From: Calliopsis andreniformis
Lineage: Eukaryota; Arthropoda; Insecta; Hymenoptera; Andrenidae
Direction of reading: 5' to 3'
Length of the DNA: 64,000 nt
Assembly: GCF_051401765.1 (NCBI RefSeq)
Contig: NW_027480449.1
Coordinates: forward strand, 1,984,001 to 2,048,000
The notes beneath the pieces are model-generated. The model did not search any database. It was given only the letters and a program-made list of their open reading frames with translations, and was not told the origin of the DNA. A program made the position numbers and the translations under genes. Of this stretch, positions 26,691 through 41,692 are shown one piece after another. Position 1 is the first letter of the stretch; each line of letters begins with the position of its first letter.

Positions 26691-29600
26691 AGGATTGAGA
26701 ACTGATGACTGAGGATTGAGGATTGAGGATTGAGCATTGAATATTGAGGATTGATGTTTGAGGTCGGAGGGTTGAGGATTGATGATTGAGGACTGAAGAT
26801 TGAGGATTGAGGATTGAGGATTGAGGATTGAGGATTGAGTATTGAGGATTGAGGATAGAGTATTGAGCATTGAGGGTTGAGTGTTGAGGATTGAAGATTG
26901 AGGATTGAGAATTGATGATTGAGGATTGAGGATTGAGGACTGAGGATTGATTACTGAGGGTTGAGGATTTAGGGTTGAGGATTGAGGAATGAGTATTGAA
27001 GATTGAGGATTGAGGATTGAGGATTGAGGCTTGAGGACTGAGGATTGAGGATTGAATATTGAGGATTGAGAATTAATGACTGAGGATTGAGGATCGAGGA
27101 TTGAGGATTGAGGATTGAGGATTGAAGATTGAGTATTGAGGATTGAAGATTGAGGATTGAGGATTGAGGTTTGAGGATTGAGGATTGAAGATTGAGGATT
27201 GAGGATTGGGGATTGAGGATTGAGCATTAAGGATTGAAGATTGAATATTGATGATTGAAGATTGAGGATTGAGGATTGAGGGTTGTGGATTGAGGATTGA
27301 GGATTGAGGATTGAGGATTGAGGATTGAGGATTGAGGATTGAGGATTGAGGATTGAGTGTTGATTATTGAGGATTGAATGTTGTGGACTGAGGATTGATG
27401 ACTGAAGATAATGAATTGAGATTTGATGATTGAAGATTGGGGACTGAGTGTTGAGGACAGAGTGTTGAGGATTGATGTCTCTGAACTGAGATTTGATAAT
27501 TAAAGATTGAGGGTTGAGTATTGAAAACAGAGAATTGAGGATTTTCTATTGAGCATTGAGGATTGAGGATTGAGGATTAAGTATTGAGGATTGATGGTAG
27601 AGGTATGAGGACTGAAGATTGAGGATTGAGTACTGAGGGTTGTGGATTGAGGTTTCAGAATCCAGGATTGTTAATTGAATATTGAGGATTGAGGATCGAG
27701 GTCTGAGGATTGAGGATTGAGTATTGAGGATTGAAGATTAAGGATTGAGGATTGATGATTGATGATTGGGGATTGAGGATTGAGGATTGATGGCTGAGGA
27801 TTGAGGATTGACAATTGAGGATTGAGGATTGAGGATTGAGGATTGAGGATTGAGGATTGAGGATTTGGGATTGATGGTTGATGATTGAGGATTGACGATT
27901 GAGGATTGAGGATTGACGATTGAAGACTGAGGACTGAGGATTGAGAATTGAAGAATGACGACAGAGGGTTGAGGATTGAGGTTCAAGGTTTGAGGATTGA
28001 AGGCTGATGTTTGAGGATTGACGATTGAGGATTGAGGTTTGGGGATTGAGGATTGAGGATTGGTGGTTGAGGATTGAGGATAGACGATTGAGGATTGACG
28101 ATTGAGGATTGAGGATTGAGGATTGAGGATTGACGATTGAGGATTGAGGATTGAGGATTGAGGATTGAGGATTGAAGATTGAATATTGAGGATTGAAGAT
28201 TGAGGATTGAGGATTGAGGGTTGAGGATGGAGGATGAGGGCTGAGGGTTCAGGATTGAGGTTTGAGGTCTGAGGACTGAGGATTGAGTATCGAGAGTCGA
28301 GGATTAAGGATTGAGGATTGAGGATTGAGGATTGAGGATTGAGGATTGATGATTGAGGGTTGAGAATTGAATATTGAGGATTGAAGATTGAGGATAGATG
28401 ACTAAGGATTGACGATTGAGGATTGAGGATTGAGGATTGAGGATTGAGGATTGAGGATTAAGCATAGAGGGTTGAGTATTGAGTGTTGATGATTGAAGAT
28501 TGAGGATTGAGAATGGATGATTGAGGATTGAGGATTAAGCATTGAGGGTTGAGTATTGAGTGTTGATGATTGAAAATTGAGGATTGAGAATGGATGATTG
28601 AGGATTGATGATTGAAGAATGACGGTTGATTACTGAGTGTTGAGGATTGATGACTCAGGGTTGAGGGTTAAGGATTGACGATTGAGGATTGAGGATTGAG
28701 GATTGAGGATTGAGGATTGAGGATTAAGGGTTCAGGATTGAAGATTGAGGATTGGGTATTGAGGATTGAAGAATGAGGATTGAGGATTGAGGATTGAGGA
28801 TTGAGGATTGGGTATTCAGGACTGAACATTGAGGATTGTGGATTGAGGATTGAATGTTGAATATTGATGAATGAAGATTAACGATTGAGGATTGAGGGTT
28901 GTGGATTGAGGACGAGGACTGAGGGTTGAGTATTGATACTTGAGGTCTGAGGATTGAGGATTGAGGATTGCGAATTGAGGATTGACGATTGAAGACTGAG
29001 GACTGAGGATTGAGTATTGAAGAATGAGGACAGAGGGTTGAGGATTGAGGATCAAGGTTTGAGGAATGAAGGCTGAGGTTTGAGGATTGACGATTGAGGA
29101 TTGAGGTTTGGGGATTGAGGATTGAGGATTGGTGGTTGAGGATTGAGGATAGACGATTGAGGATTGACGATTGAGGATTGAGGATTGAGGATTGAGAATT
29201 GAGGATTGAGCATTGAGGATTGAGTGTTGAGGATTGAAGATTGAGGATTGAGAATTGATGATTGAGGATTGAAGATTGAGGACAGAGTATTGAAAACTGA
29301 GAATTGAAGATATTCTATTGAGGATTGAAAATTGAGGATTGAGGATTGAGGATTGAGGATTAAGGGTTGAGGATTGAAGTTTGAGGTTTGAGGATTGACG
29401 ATTGTGGATTGAGGATTGTGGATTGAGGATTGAGGATTGATGGTTGAGGATTGAGGATTGACGATTGAGGATTGAGGATTGAGGATTGAGGATTGACGAT
29501 TGAGGATTGAGAATTGAGGATTGAGGATTGAGGATTGAGGATTGAGCATTGAGGGTTGAGTATTGAGTGTTGATGATTGAAGATTGAGGATTGAGAATGG

Positions 29601-31470
29601 ATGATTGAGGATTGATGATTGAAGATTGAGGATTGATTACTGAGTGTTGAGGATTGATGACTCAGGGTTGACGGTTGAGGATTGACGATTGAGGATTGAG
29701 TGTTGAAGATTGAGGATTGAGGATTGAGGATTAAGGGTTGAGGATTGAAGATTGAGGATTGGGTATTGAGGATTGAAGAATGAGGATTGAGGATTGTGGA
29801 TTGAGGATTGAGGATTGAGGATTGAAGATTGAGTATTGAGGATTGAAGATTGACGATTGAGGATTGAGGATTGAGTATTGAGGATTGAAGATTGAGGATT
29901 GGGTATTGAGGACTGAACATTGAGGATTGTGGATTGAGGATTGAAGGTTGAATATTGATGAATGAAGATTAACGATTGAGGATTGAGGGTTGTGGATTGA
30001 GGACGAGGACTGAGGGTTGAGTATTGATACTTGAGGTCTGAGGATTGAGGATTGAGGATTGCGAATTGAGGATTGAAGATTGAAGATTGAGGATTGGGTA
30101 TAGAGGATTGTAGAATGAGGATTGAGGATTGAGGATTGAGGATTGAGGATTGAAAATTGAGTATTGAGGATTGAAGATTGAGTTTTGAGTATTGAGGATT
30201 GAGGATTGAGGATTGAAGATTGAGTATTGAGGATTGAAGATTGAGGATTGAGGATTGAGGATTGAGGATTGAGGATTGAAGATTGAGGATTTAGGATTGG
30301 GGATTGAGGATTGAGCATTGAGGATTGAAGATTGAATATTGATGATTGAAGATTGAGGATTGAGGATTGAGGGTTGTGGATTGAGGATTGAGGATTGAGG
30401 ATTGAGGATTGAGGATTGAGGATTGAGAATTGAGGATTGAGGATTGAGGATTGAGGATTGAGGATTGAGTGTTGATTATTGAGGATTGAATGTTGTGGAC
30501 TGAGGATTGATGACTGAAGATAATGAATTGAGATTTGATGATTGAAGATTGGGGACTGAGTGTTGAGGTCAGAGTGTTGAGGATTGATGTCTCTGAACTG
30601 AGATTTGAAAATTAAAGATTGACGGTTGAGTATTGAAAACAGAGAATTGAGGATTTTCTATTGAGCATTGAGGATTGAGGATTGAGAATTAAGTATTGAG
30701 GATTGATGGTAGAGGTATGAGGATTGAAGATTGAGGATTGAGTACTGAGGGTTGTGGATTGAGGTTTCAGAATCCAGGATTGTTGATTGAATATTGAGGA
30801 TTGAGGATAGAGGTCTGAGGATAAAGGACTGAGTATTGAGGATTGAAGATTGAGGATTGAGGATTCAGGATTAAGGCTTGAGGACTGAGGATTGAGGATT
30901 GAATATTGAGGATTGAGAACTGATGACTGAGGATTGAGGATTGAGGATTGAGTATTGAGCATTGAGGAATGAATGTTGAGGACTGAAGATTGAGGATTGA
31001 GGATTGAAGATTGAGGATTGAGGATTGAGTATTGAGGGTTGACTACTGAGGGTTGAGGATTGAGTGTTGGGGATTGAGGATTGAGGATTGAGTATTGAGT
31101 GTCGAGGATTGAAGATTGAATATAGAGGTTTGAGGATTGTTGATTGATGATTGAGGACTGAGTGTTGAGGATAGAGTGTTGAGAATTGATGTACGGGAAC
31201 TGAGATTTGACGATTGTACGTTGAGGATCGAGTATTGAATACTGGGAATTGAGGATTTTCTATTGAGGGCTGAGAATTGAGGATTGAGGATTGAGGATTG
31301 AGGATTGAGGATTGAGGATTGAGGATTTGGGATTGATGGTTGATGATTGAGGATTGACGATTTAGGATTGAGGATTGACGATTGAGGATTGAGGATTGAG
31401 CATTGAGGATTGAGTGTTGAGGATTGAAGATTGAGGATTGAGAATTGATGATTGAGGATTGAAGATTGAT

Positions 31471-34400
31471 TACTGAGTGTTGAGGATTGATGACTCAGGG
31501 TTGACGGTTGAGGATTGACGATTGAGGATTGAGTGTTGAGGATTGAGGATTGAGGATTGAGGATTAAGGGTTGAGGATTGAAAATTGAGGATTGGGTATT
31601 GAGGATTGAAGAATGAGGATTGAGGATTGAGGATTGAGGATTGATGATTGAAGATTGAGTATTGAGGATTGAAGATTGACGATTGAGGATTGAGGATAGA
31701 GGATTGAGGATTGAGGGTTGAGGATTGAAGATTGAGGATTGTAGAATGAGGATTGAGGATTGAGGATTGAGGATTGAGGATTGAAAATTGAGTATTGAGG
31801 ATTGAAGATTGAGTTTTGAGTATTGAGGATTGAGGATTGAGGATTGAGGATTGAGTATTGAGGATTGAAGATTGAGGATTGAGGATTGAGGATTGAGGAT
31901 TGAGGATTGAGGATTGAGGATTGAGGATTGAGGATTGAGGATTGAGGATCTAGGATTGGAGATTGATTATTGAGGATTGAAGATTGTGGATTGATGATTG
32001 AGGATTGAGGATTGAGAATTGAGGATGAGGACTGAGGGTTGAGGATTGAGGGTTGAGAAATGAGGAATGAGGATTGAGGATTGAGGATTGAGGATTGAGG
32101 ATTGAGGATTGTGTATTAAAGATTGAGTATTGATCACTGAGGATTGTGGATTGTGGATTGAGGGTTGAGGATTGATGATTAAGGATTGAGGATGGAGGAT
32201 GAGGGCTGAGTGTTGAGGATTGAGGTTTGAGGACTGAGGACAGAGGATTGAGGATTGAGAATTGAGGATTGAGGACTGAGGATTGAGGATTGAAAATTGA
32301 GTATTGAGGATTGAAGGTTGAGGATTGAGGATTGACGATTGAGGATTGTGGATTGAGGATTGAGGATTAAGGCTTGAGGACTGAGGATTGAGGATTGAAT
32401 ATTGAGGATTGAAGATTGACGATTGAGGATTGAGGATTGAGGATTGAGGATTGAGGATTGAGGATTGAGGATTGAGGATTGAGGATTGAGGATTGAGGAT
32501 TGAGGATTGAGGATCTAGGATTGGAGATTGATTATTGAGGATTGAAGATTGTGGATTGATGATTGAGGATTGAGGATTGAGAATTGAGGATGAGGACTGA
32601 GGGTTGAGGATTGAGGGTTGAGAAATGAGGAATGAGGATTGAGGATTGAGGATTGAGGATTGAGGATTGAGGATTGTGTATTAAAGATTGAGTATTGATC
32701 ACTGAGGATTGTGGATTGTGGATTGAGGGTTGAGGATTGATGATTAAGGATTGAGGATGGATGATGAGGGCTGAGTGTTGAGGATTGAGGTTTGAGGACT
32801 GAGGACAGAGGATTGAGGATTGAGAATTGAGGATTGAGGACTGAGGATTGAGGATTGAAAATTGAGTATTGAGGATTGAAGGTTGAGGATTGAGGATTGA
32901 CGATTGAGGATTGTGGATTGAGGATTGAGGATTAAGGCTTGAGGACTGAGGATTGAGGATTGAATATTGAGGATTGAGAACTGATGACTGAGGATTGAGG
33001 ATTGAGGATTGAGCATTGAATATTGAGGATTGATGTTTGAGGTCGGAGGGTTGAGGATTGATGATTGAGGACTGAAGATTGAGGATTGAGGATTGAGGAC
33101 TGAGGATTGAGGATTGAGTATTGAGGATTGAGGATAGAGTATTGAGCATTGAGGGTTGAGTGTTGAGGATTGAAGATTGAGGATTGAGAATTGATGATTG
33201 AGGATTGAGGATTGAGGACTGAGGATTGATTACTGAGGGTTGAGGATTTAGGGTTGAGGATTGAGGAATGAGTATTGAAGATTGAGGATTGAGGATTGAG
33301 GATTGAGGCTTGAGGACTGAGGATTGAGGATTGAATATTGAGGATTGAGAATTAATGACTGAGGATTGAGGATCGAGGATTGAGGATTGAGGATTGAGGA
33401 TTGAAGATTGAGTATTGAGGATTGAAGATTGAGGATTGAGGATTGAGGTTTGAGGATTGAGGATTGAAGATTGAGGATTGAGGATTGGGGATTGAGGATT
33501 GAGCATTAAGGATTGAAGATTGAATATTGATGATTGAAGATTGAGGATTGAGGATTGAGGGTTGTGGATTGAGGATTGAGGATTGAGGATTGAGGATTGA
33601 GGATTGAGGATTGAGGATTGAGGATTGAGGATTGAGTGTTGATTATTGAGGATTGAATGTTGTGGACTGAGGATTGATGACTGAAGATAATGAATTGAGA
33701 TTTGATGATTGAAGATTGGGGACTGAGTGTTGAGGACAGAGTGTTGAGGATTGATGTCTCTGAACTGAGATTTGATAATTAAAGATTGAGGGTTGAGTAT
33801 TGAAAACAGAGAATTGAGGATTTTCTATTGAGCATTGAGGATTGAGGATTGAGGATTAAGTATTGAGGATTGATGGTAGAGGTATGAGGACTGAAGATTG
33901 AGGATTGAGTACTGAGGGTTGTGGATTGAGGTTTCAGAATCCAGGATTGTTAATTGAATATTGAGGATTGAGGATCGAGGTCTGAGGATTGAGGATTGAG
34001 TATTGAGGATTGAAGATTAAGGATTGAGGATTGATGATTGATGATTGGGGATTGAGGATTGAGGATTGATGGCTGAGGATTGAGGATTGACAATTGAGGA
34101 TTGAGGATTGAGGATTGAGGATTGAGGATTGAGGATTGAGGATTTGGGATTGATGGTTGATGATTGAGGATTGACGATTGAGGATTGAGGATTGACGATT
34201 GAAGACTGAGGACTGAGGATTGAGAATTGAAGAATGACGACAGAGGGTTGAGGATTGAGGTTCAAGGTTTGAGGATTGAAGGCTGATGTTTGAGGATTGA
34301 CGATTGAGGATTGAGGTTTGGGGATTGAGGATTGAGGATTGGTGGTTGAGGATTGAGGATAGACGATTGAGGATTGACGATTGAGGATTGAGGATTGAGG

Positions 34401-37400
34401 ATTGAGGATTGACGATTGAGGATTGAGGATTGAGGATTGAGGATTGAGGATTGAAGATTGAATATTGAGGATTGAAGATTGAGGATTGAGGATTGAGGGT
34501 TGAGGATGGAGGATGAGGGCTGAGGGTTCAGGATTGAGGTTTGAGGTCTGAGGACTGAGGATTGAGTATCGAGAGTCGAGGATTAAGGATTGAGGATTGA
34601 GGATTGAGGATTGAGAATTGAGGATTGATGATTGAGGGTTGAGAATTGAATATTGAGGATTGAAGATTGAGGATAGATGACTAAGGATTGACGATTGAGG
34701 ATTGAGGATTGAGGATTGAGGATTGAGGATTGAGGATTAAGCATAGAGGGTTGAGTATTGAGTGTTGATGATTGAAGATTGAGGATTGAGAATGGATGAT
34801 TGAGGATTGAGGATTAAGCATTGAGGGTTGAGTATTGAGTGTTGATGATTGAAAATTGAGGATTGAGAATGGATGATTGAGGATTGATGATTGAAGAATG
34901 ACGGTTGATTACTGAGTGTTGAGGATTGATGACTCAGGGTTGAGGGTTAAGGATTGACGATTGAGGATTGAGGATTGAGGATTGAGGATTGAGGATTGAG
35001 GATTAAGGGTTCAGGATTGAAGATTGAGGATTGGGTATTGAGGATTGAAGAATGAGGATTGAGGATTGAGGATTGAGGATTGAGGATTGGGTATTCAGGA
35101 CTGAACATTGAGGATTGTGGATTGAGGATTGAATGTTGAATATTGATGAATGAAGATTAACGATTGAGGATTGAGGGTTGTGGATTGAGGACGAGGACTG
35201 AGGGTTGAGTATTGATACTTGAGGTCTGAGGATTGAGGATTGAGGATTGCGAATTGAGGATTGACGATTGAAGACTGAGGACTGAGGATTGAGTATTGAA
35301 GAATGAGGACAGAGGGTTGAGGATTGAGGATCAAGGTTTGAGGATTGAAGGCTGAGGTTTGAGGATTGACGATTGAGGATTGAGGTTTGGGGATTGAGGA
35401 TTGAGGATTGGTGGTTGAGGATTGAGGATAGACGATTGAGGATTGACGATTGAGGATTGAGGATTGAGGATTGAGAATTGAGGATTGAGCATTGAGGATT
35501 GAGTGTTGAGGATTGAAGATTGAGGATTGAGAATTGATGATTGAGGATTGAAGATTGAGGACAGAGTATTGAAAACTGAGAATTGAAGATATTCTATTGA
35601 GGATTGAAAATTGAGGATTGAGGATTGAGGATTGAGGATTAAGGGTTGAGGATTGAAGTTTGAGGTTTGAGGATTGACGATTGTGGATTGAGGATTGTGG
35701 ATTGAGGATTGAGGATTGATGGTTGAGGATTGAGGATTGACGATTGAGGATTGAGGATTGAGGATTGAGGATTGACGATTGAGGATTGAGAATTGAGGAT
35801 TGAGGATTGAGGATTGAGGATTGAGCATTGAGGGTTGAGTATTGAGTGTTGATGATTGAAGATTGAGGATTGAGAATGGATGATTGAGGATTGATGATTG
35901 AAGATTGAGGATTGATTACTGAGTGTTGAGGATTGATGACTCAGGGTTGACGGTTGAGGATTGACGATTGAGGATTGAGTGTTGAAGATTGAGGATTGAG
36001 GATTGAGGATTAAGGGTTGAGGATTGAAGATTGAGGATTGGGTATTGAGGATTGAAGAATGAGGATTGAGGATTGTGGATTGAGGATTGAGGATTGAGGA
36101 TTGAAGATTGAGTATTGAGGATTGAAGATTGACGATTGAGGATTGAGGATTGAGTATTGAGGATTGAAGATTGAGGATTGGGTATTGAGGACTGAACATT
36201 GAGGATTGTGGATTGAGGATTGAAGGTTGAATATTGATGAATGAAGATTAACGATTGAGGATTGAGGGTTGTGGATTGAGGACGAGGACTGAGGGTTGAG
36301 TATTGATACTTGAGGTCTGAGGATTGAGGATTGAGGATTGCGAATTGAGGATTGAAGATTGAAGATTGAGGATTGGGTATAGAGGATTGTAGAATGAGGA
36401 TTGAGGATTGAGGATTGAGGATTGAGGATTGAAAATTGAGTATTGAGGATTGAAGATTGAGTTTTGAGTATTGAGGATTGAGGATTGAGGATTGAAGATT
36501 GAGTATTGAGGATTGAAGATTGAGGATTGAGGATTGAGGATTGAGGATTGAGGATTGAAGATTGAGGATTTAGGATTGGGGATTGAGGATTGAGCATTGA
36601 GGATTGAAGATTGAATATTGATGATTGAAGATTGAGGATTGAGGATTGAGGGTTGTGGATTGAGGATTGAGGATTGAGGATTGAGGATTGAGGATTGAGG
36701 ATTGAGAATTGAGGATTGAGGATTGAGGATTGAGGATTGAGTACTGAGGGTTGTGGATTGAGGTTTCAGAATCCAGGATTGTTGATTGAATATTGAGGAT
36801 TGAGGATAGAGGTCTGAGGATAAAGGACTGAGTATTGAGGATTGAAGATTGAGGATTGAGGATTCAGGATTAAGGCTTGAGGACTGAGGATTGAGGATTG
36901 AATATTGAGGATTGAGAACTGATGACTGAGGATTGAGGATTGAGGATTGAGTATTGAGCATTGAGGAATGAATGTTGAGGACTGAAGATTGAGGATTGAG
37001 GATTGAAGATTGAGGATTGAGGATTGAGTATTGAGGGTTGACTACTGAGGGTTGAGGATTGAGTGTTGGGGATTGAGGATTGAGGATTGAGTATTGAGTG
37101 TCGAGGATTGAAGATTGAATATAGAGGTTTGAGGATTGTTGATTGATGATTGAGGACTGAGTGTTGAGGATAGAGTGTTGAGAATTGATGTACGGGAACT
37201 GAGATTTGACGATTGTACGTTGAGGATCGAGTATTGAATACTGGGAATTGAGGATTTTCTATTGAGGGCTGAGAATTGAGGATTGAGGATTGAGGATTGA
37301 GGATTGAGGATTGAGGATTGAGGATTTGGGATTGATGGTTGATGATTGAGGATTGACGATTGAGGATTGAGGATTGACGATTGAGGATTGAGGATTGAGC

Positions 37401-37469
37401 ATTGAGGATTGAGTGTTGAGGATTGAAGATTGAGGATTGAGAATTGATGATTGAGGATTGAAGATTGAT
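31471..37469. repeat. Large higher-order repeat of 6.0-6.3 kb, copy 2
   Basis: Copy 2 is 5,999 bp long (7 x 857). It lacks exactly 280 bp (40 heptamers) found in copy 1 at about 30,460-30,745; the join is near 36,740, where a plain heptamer run meets GTACTGAGGGTTG. The lost piece includes the GTCTCTGAACTG marker, present at 30,589 in copy 1. Offsets are 6,279 bp before the join and 5,999 bp after it. Confidence 0.9.
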
Positions 37470-40400
37470 TACTGAGTGTTGAGGATTGATGACTCAGGGT
37501 TGACGGTTGAGGATTGACGATTGAGGATTGAGTGTTGAGGATTGAGGATTGAGGATTGAGGATTAAGGGTTGAGGATTGAAAATTGAGGATTGGGTATTG
37601 AGGATTGAAGAATGAGGATTGAGGATTGAGGATTGAGGATTGATGATTGAAGATTGAGTATTGAGGATTGAAGATTGACGATTGAGGATTGAGGATAGAG
37701 GATTGAGGATTGAGGGTTGAGGATTGAAGATTGAGGATTGTAGAATGAGGATTGAGGATTGAGGATTGAGGATTGAGGATTGAAAATTGAGTATTGAGGA
37801 TTGAAGATTGAGTTTTGAGTATTGAGGATTGAGGATTGAGGATTGAGGATTGAGTATTGAGGATTGAAGATTGAGGATTGAGGATTGAGGATTGAGGATT
37901 GAGGATTGAGGATTGAGGATTGAGGATTGAGGATTGAGGATTGAGGATCTAGGATTGGAGATTGATTATTGAGGATTGAAGATTGTGGATTGATGATTGA
38001 GGATTGAGGATTGAGAATTGAGGATGAGGACTGAGGGTTGAGGATTGAGGGTTGAGAAATGAGGAATGAGGATTGAGGATTGAGGATTGAGGATTGAGGA
38101 TTGAGGATTGTGTATTAAAGATTGAGTATTGATCACTGAGGATTGTGGATTGTGGATTGAGGGTTGAGGATTGATGATTAAGGATTGAGGATGGAGGATG
38201 AGGGCTGAGTGTTGAGGATTGAGGTTTGAGGACTGAGGACAGAGGATTGAGGATTGAGAATTGAGGATTGAGGACTGAGGATTGAGGATTGAAAATTGAG
38301 TATTGAGGATTGAAGGTTGAGGATTGAGGATTGACGATTGAGGATTGTGGATTGAGGATTGAGGATTAAGGCTTGAGGACTGAGGATTGAGGATTGAATA
38401 TTGAGGATTGAAGATTGACGATTGAGGATTGAGGATTGAGGATTGAGGATTGAGGATTGAGGATTGAGGATTGAGGATTGAGGATTGAGGATTGAGGATT
38501 GAGGATTGAGGATCTAGGATTGGAGATTGATTATTGAGGATTGAAGATTGTGGATTGATGATTGAGGATTGAGGATTGAGAATTGAGGATGAGGACTGAG
38601 GGTTGAGGATTGAGGGTTGAGAAATGAGGAATGAGGATTGAGGATTGAGGATTGAGGATTGAGGATTGAGGATTGTGTATTAAAGATTGAGTATTGATCA
38701 CTGAGGATTGTGGATTGTGGATTGAGGGTTGAGGATTGATGATTAAGGATTGAGGATGGATGATGAGGGCTGAGTGTTGAGGATTGAGGTTTGAGGACTG
38801 AGGACAGAGGATTGAGGATTGAGAATTGAGGATTGAGGACTGAGGATTGAGGATTGAAAATTGAGTATTGAGGATTGAAGGTTGAGGATTGAGGATTGAC
38901 GATTGAGGATTGTGGATTGAGGATTGAGGATTAAGGCTTGAGGACTGAGGATTGAGGATTGAATATTGAGGATTGAGAACTGATGACTGAGGATTGAGGA
39001 TTGAGGATTGAGCATTGAATATTGAGGATTGATGTTTGAGGTCGGAGGGTTGAGGATTGATGATTGAGGACTGAAGATTGAGGATTGAGGATTGAGGATT
39101 GAGGATTGAGGATTGAGTATTGAGGATTGAGGATAGAGTATTGAGCATTGAGGGTTGAGTGTTGAGGATTGAAGATTGAGGATTGAGAATTGATGATTGA
39201 GGATTGAGGATTGAGGACTGAGGATTGATTACTGAGGGTTGAGGATTTAGGGTTGAGGATTGAGGAATGAGTATTGAAGATTGAGGATTGAGGATTGAGG
39301 ATTGAGGCTTGAGGACTGAGGATTGAGGATTGAATATTGAGGATTGAGAATTAATGACTGAGGATTGAGGATCGAGGATTGAGGATTGAGGATTGAGGAT
39401 TGAAGATTGAGTATTGAGGATTGAAGATTGAGGATTGAGGATTGAGGTTTGAGGATTGAGGATTGAAGATTGAGGATTGAGGATTGGGGATTGAGGATTG
39501 AGCATTAAGGATTGAAGATTGAATATTGATGATTGAAGATTGAGGATTGAGGATTGAGGGTTGTGGATTGAGGATTGAGGATTGAGGATTGAGGATTGAG
39601 GATTGAGGATTGAGGATTGAGGATTGAGGATTGAGTGTTGATTATTGAGGATTGAATGTTGTGGACTGAGGATTGATGACTGAAGATAATGAATTGAGAT
39701 TTGATGATTGAAGATTGGGGACTGAGTGTTGAGGACAGAGTGTTGAGGATTGATGTCTCTGAACTGAGATTTGATAATTAAAGATTGAGGGTTGAGTATT
39801 GAAAACAGAGAATTGAGGATTTTCTATTGAGCATTGAGGATTGAGGATTGAGGATTAAGTATTGAGGATTGATGGTAGAGGTATGAGGACTGAAGATTGA
39901 GGATTGAGTACTGAGGGTTGTGGATTGAGGTTTCAGAATCCAGGATTGTTAATTGAATATTGAGGATTGAGGATCGAGGTCTGAGGATTGAGGATTGAGT
40001 ATTGAGGATTGAAGATTAAGGATTGAGGATTGATGATTGATGATTGGGGATTGAGGATTGAGGATTGATGGCTGAGGATTGAGGATTGACAATTGAGGAT
40101 TGAGGATTGAGGATTGAGGATTGAGGATTGAGGATTGAGGATTTGGGATTGATGGTTGATGATTGAGGATTGACGATTGAGGATTGAGGATTGACGATTG
40201 AAGACTGAGGACTGAGGATTGAGAATTGAAGAATGACGACAGAGGGTTGAGGATTGAGGTTCAAGGTTTGAGGATTGAAGGCTGATGTTTGAGGATTGAC
40301 GATTGAGGATTGAGGTTTGGGGATTGAGGATTGAGGATTGGTGGTTGAGGATTGAGGATAGACGATTGAGGATTGACGATTGAGGATTGAGGATTGAGGA

Positions 40401-41692
40401 TTGAGGATTGACGATTGAGGATTGAGGATTGAGGATTGAGGATTGAGGATTGAAGATTGAATATTGAGGATTGAAGATTGAGGATTGAGGATTGAGGGTT
40501 GAGGATGGAGGATGAGGGCTGAGGGTTCAGGATTGAGGTTTGAGGTCTGAGGACTGAGGATTGAGTATCGAGAGTCGAGGATTAAGGATTGAGGATTGAG
40601 GATTGAGGATTGAGAATTGAGGATTGATGATTGAGGGTTGAGAATTGAATATTGAGGATTGAAGATTGAGGATAGATGACTAAGGATTGACGATTGAGGA
40701 TTGAGGATTGAGGATTGAGGATTGAGGATTGAGGATTAAGCATAGAGGGTTGAGTATTGAGTGTTGATGATTGAAGATTGAGGATTGAGAATGGATGATT
40801 GAGGATTGAGGATTAAGCATTGAGGGTTGAGTATTGAGTGTTGATGATTGAAAATTGAGGATTGAGAATGGATGATTGAGGATTGATGATTGAAGAATGA
40901 CGGTTGATTACTGAGTGTTGAGGATTGATGACTCAGGGTTGAGGGTTAAGGATTGACGATTGAGGATTGAGGATTGAGGATTGAGGATTGAGGATTGAGG
41001 ATTAAGGGTTCAGGATTGAAGATTGAGGATTGGGTATTGAGGATTGAAGAATGAGGATTGAGGATTGAGGATTGAGGATTGAGGATTGGGTATTCAGGAC
41101 TGAACATTGAGGATTGTGGATTGAGGATTGAATGTTGAATATTGATGAATGAAGATTAACGATTGAGGATTGAGGGTTGTGGATTGAGGACGAGGACTGA
41201 GGGTTGAGTATTGATACTTGAGGTCTGAGGATTGAGGATTGAGGATTGCGAATTGAGGATTGACGATTGAAGACTGAGGACTGAGGATTGAGTATTGAAG
41301 AATGAGGACAGAGGGTTGAGGATTGAGGATCAAGGTTTGAGGATTGAAGGCTGAGGTTTGAGGATTGACGATTGAGGATTGAGGTTTGGGGATTGAGGAT
41401 TGAGGATTGGTGGTTGAGGATTGAGGATAGACGATTGAGGATTGACGATTGAGGATTGAGGATTGAGGATTGAGAATTGAGGATTGAGCATTGAGGATTG
41501 AGTGTTGAGGATTGAAGATTGAGGATTGAGAATTGATGATTGAGGATTGAAGATTGAGGACAGAGTATTGAAAACTGAGAATTGAAGATATTCTATTGAG
41601 GATTGAAAATTGAGGATTGAGGATTGAGGATTGAGGATTAAGGGTTGAGGATTGAAGTTTGAGGTTTGAGGATTGACGATTGTGGATTGAGG
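37470..41692. repeat. Large higher-order repeat of 6.0-6.3 kb, copy 3 (truncated)
   Basis: Follows copy 2 with a constant 5,999-bp offset (CTAGG at 37,949 and 38,514; GTCTCTGAACTG at 39,755). The match stops near 41,692, where copy 2 reads GATTGTGGATTG and this copy reads GATTGGGGATTG. From there the sequence follows the block shared with 22.15-24.78 kb. About a third of the unit is therefore missing on the right. Confidence 0.88.

Larger units (their letters stand above)
25241..31470. repeat. Large higher-order repeat of 6.0-6.3 kb, copy 1
   Basis: Begins at TACTGAGTGTTGAGGATTG and recurs at 31,471. For most of its length the offset to copy 2 is exactly 6,279 bp (7 x 897): CTAGG at 25,671 and 31,950, and at 26,236 and 32,515; GTCTCTGAACTG at 27,477 and 33,756. 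Near the left end the offset is 6,230 bp because copy 2 has about 50 bp extra at about 31,660. The substitutions seen against copy 2 are few and isolated, so the amplification looks recent. The unit contains its own 565-bp internal partial duplication. Confidence 0.9.
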
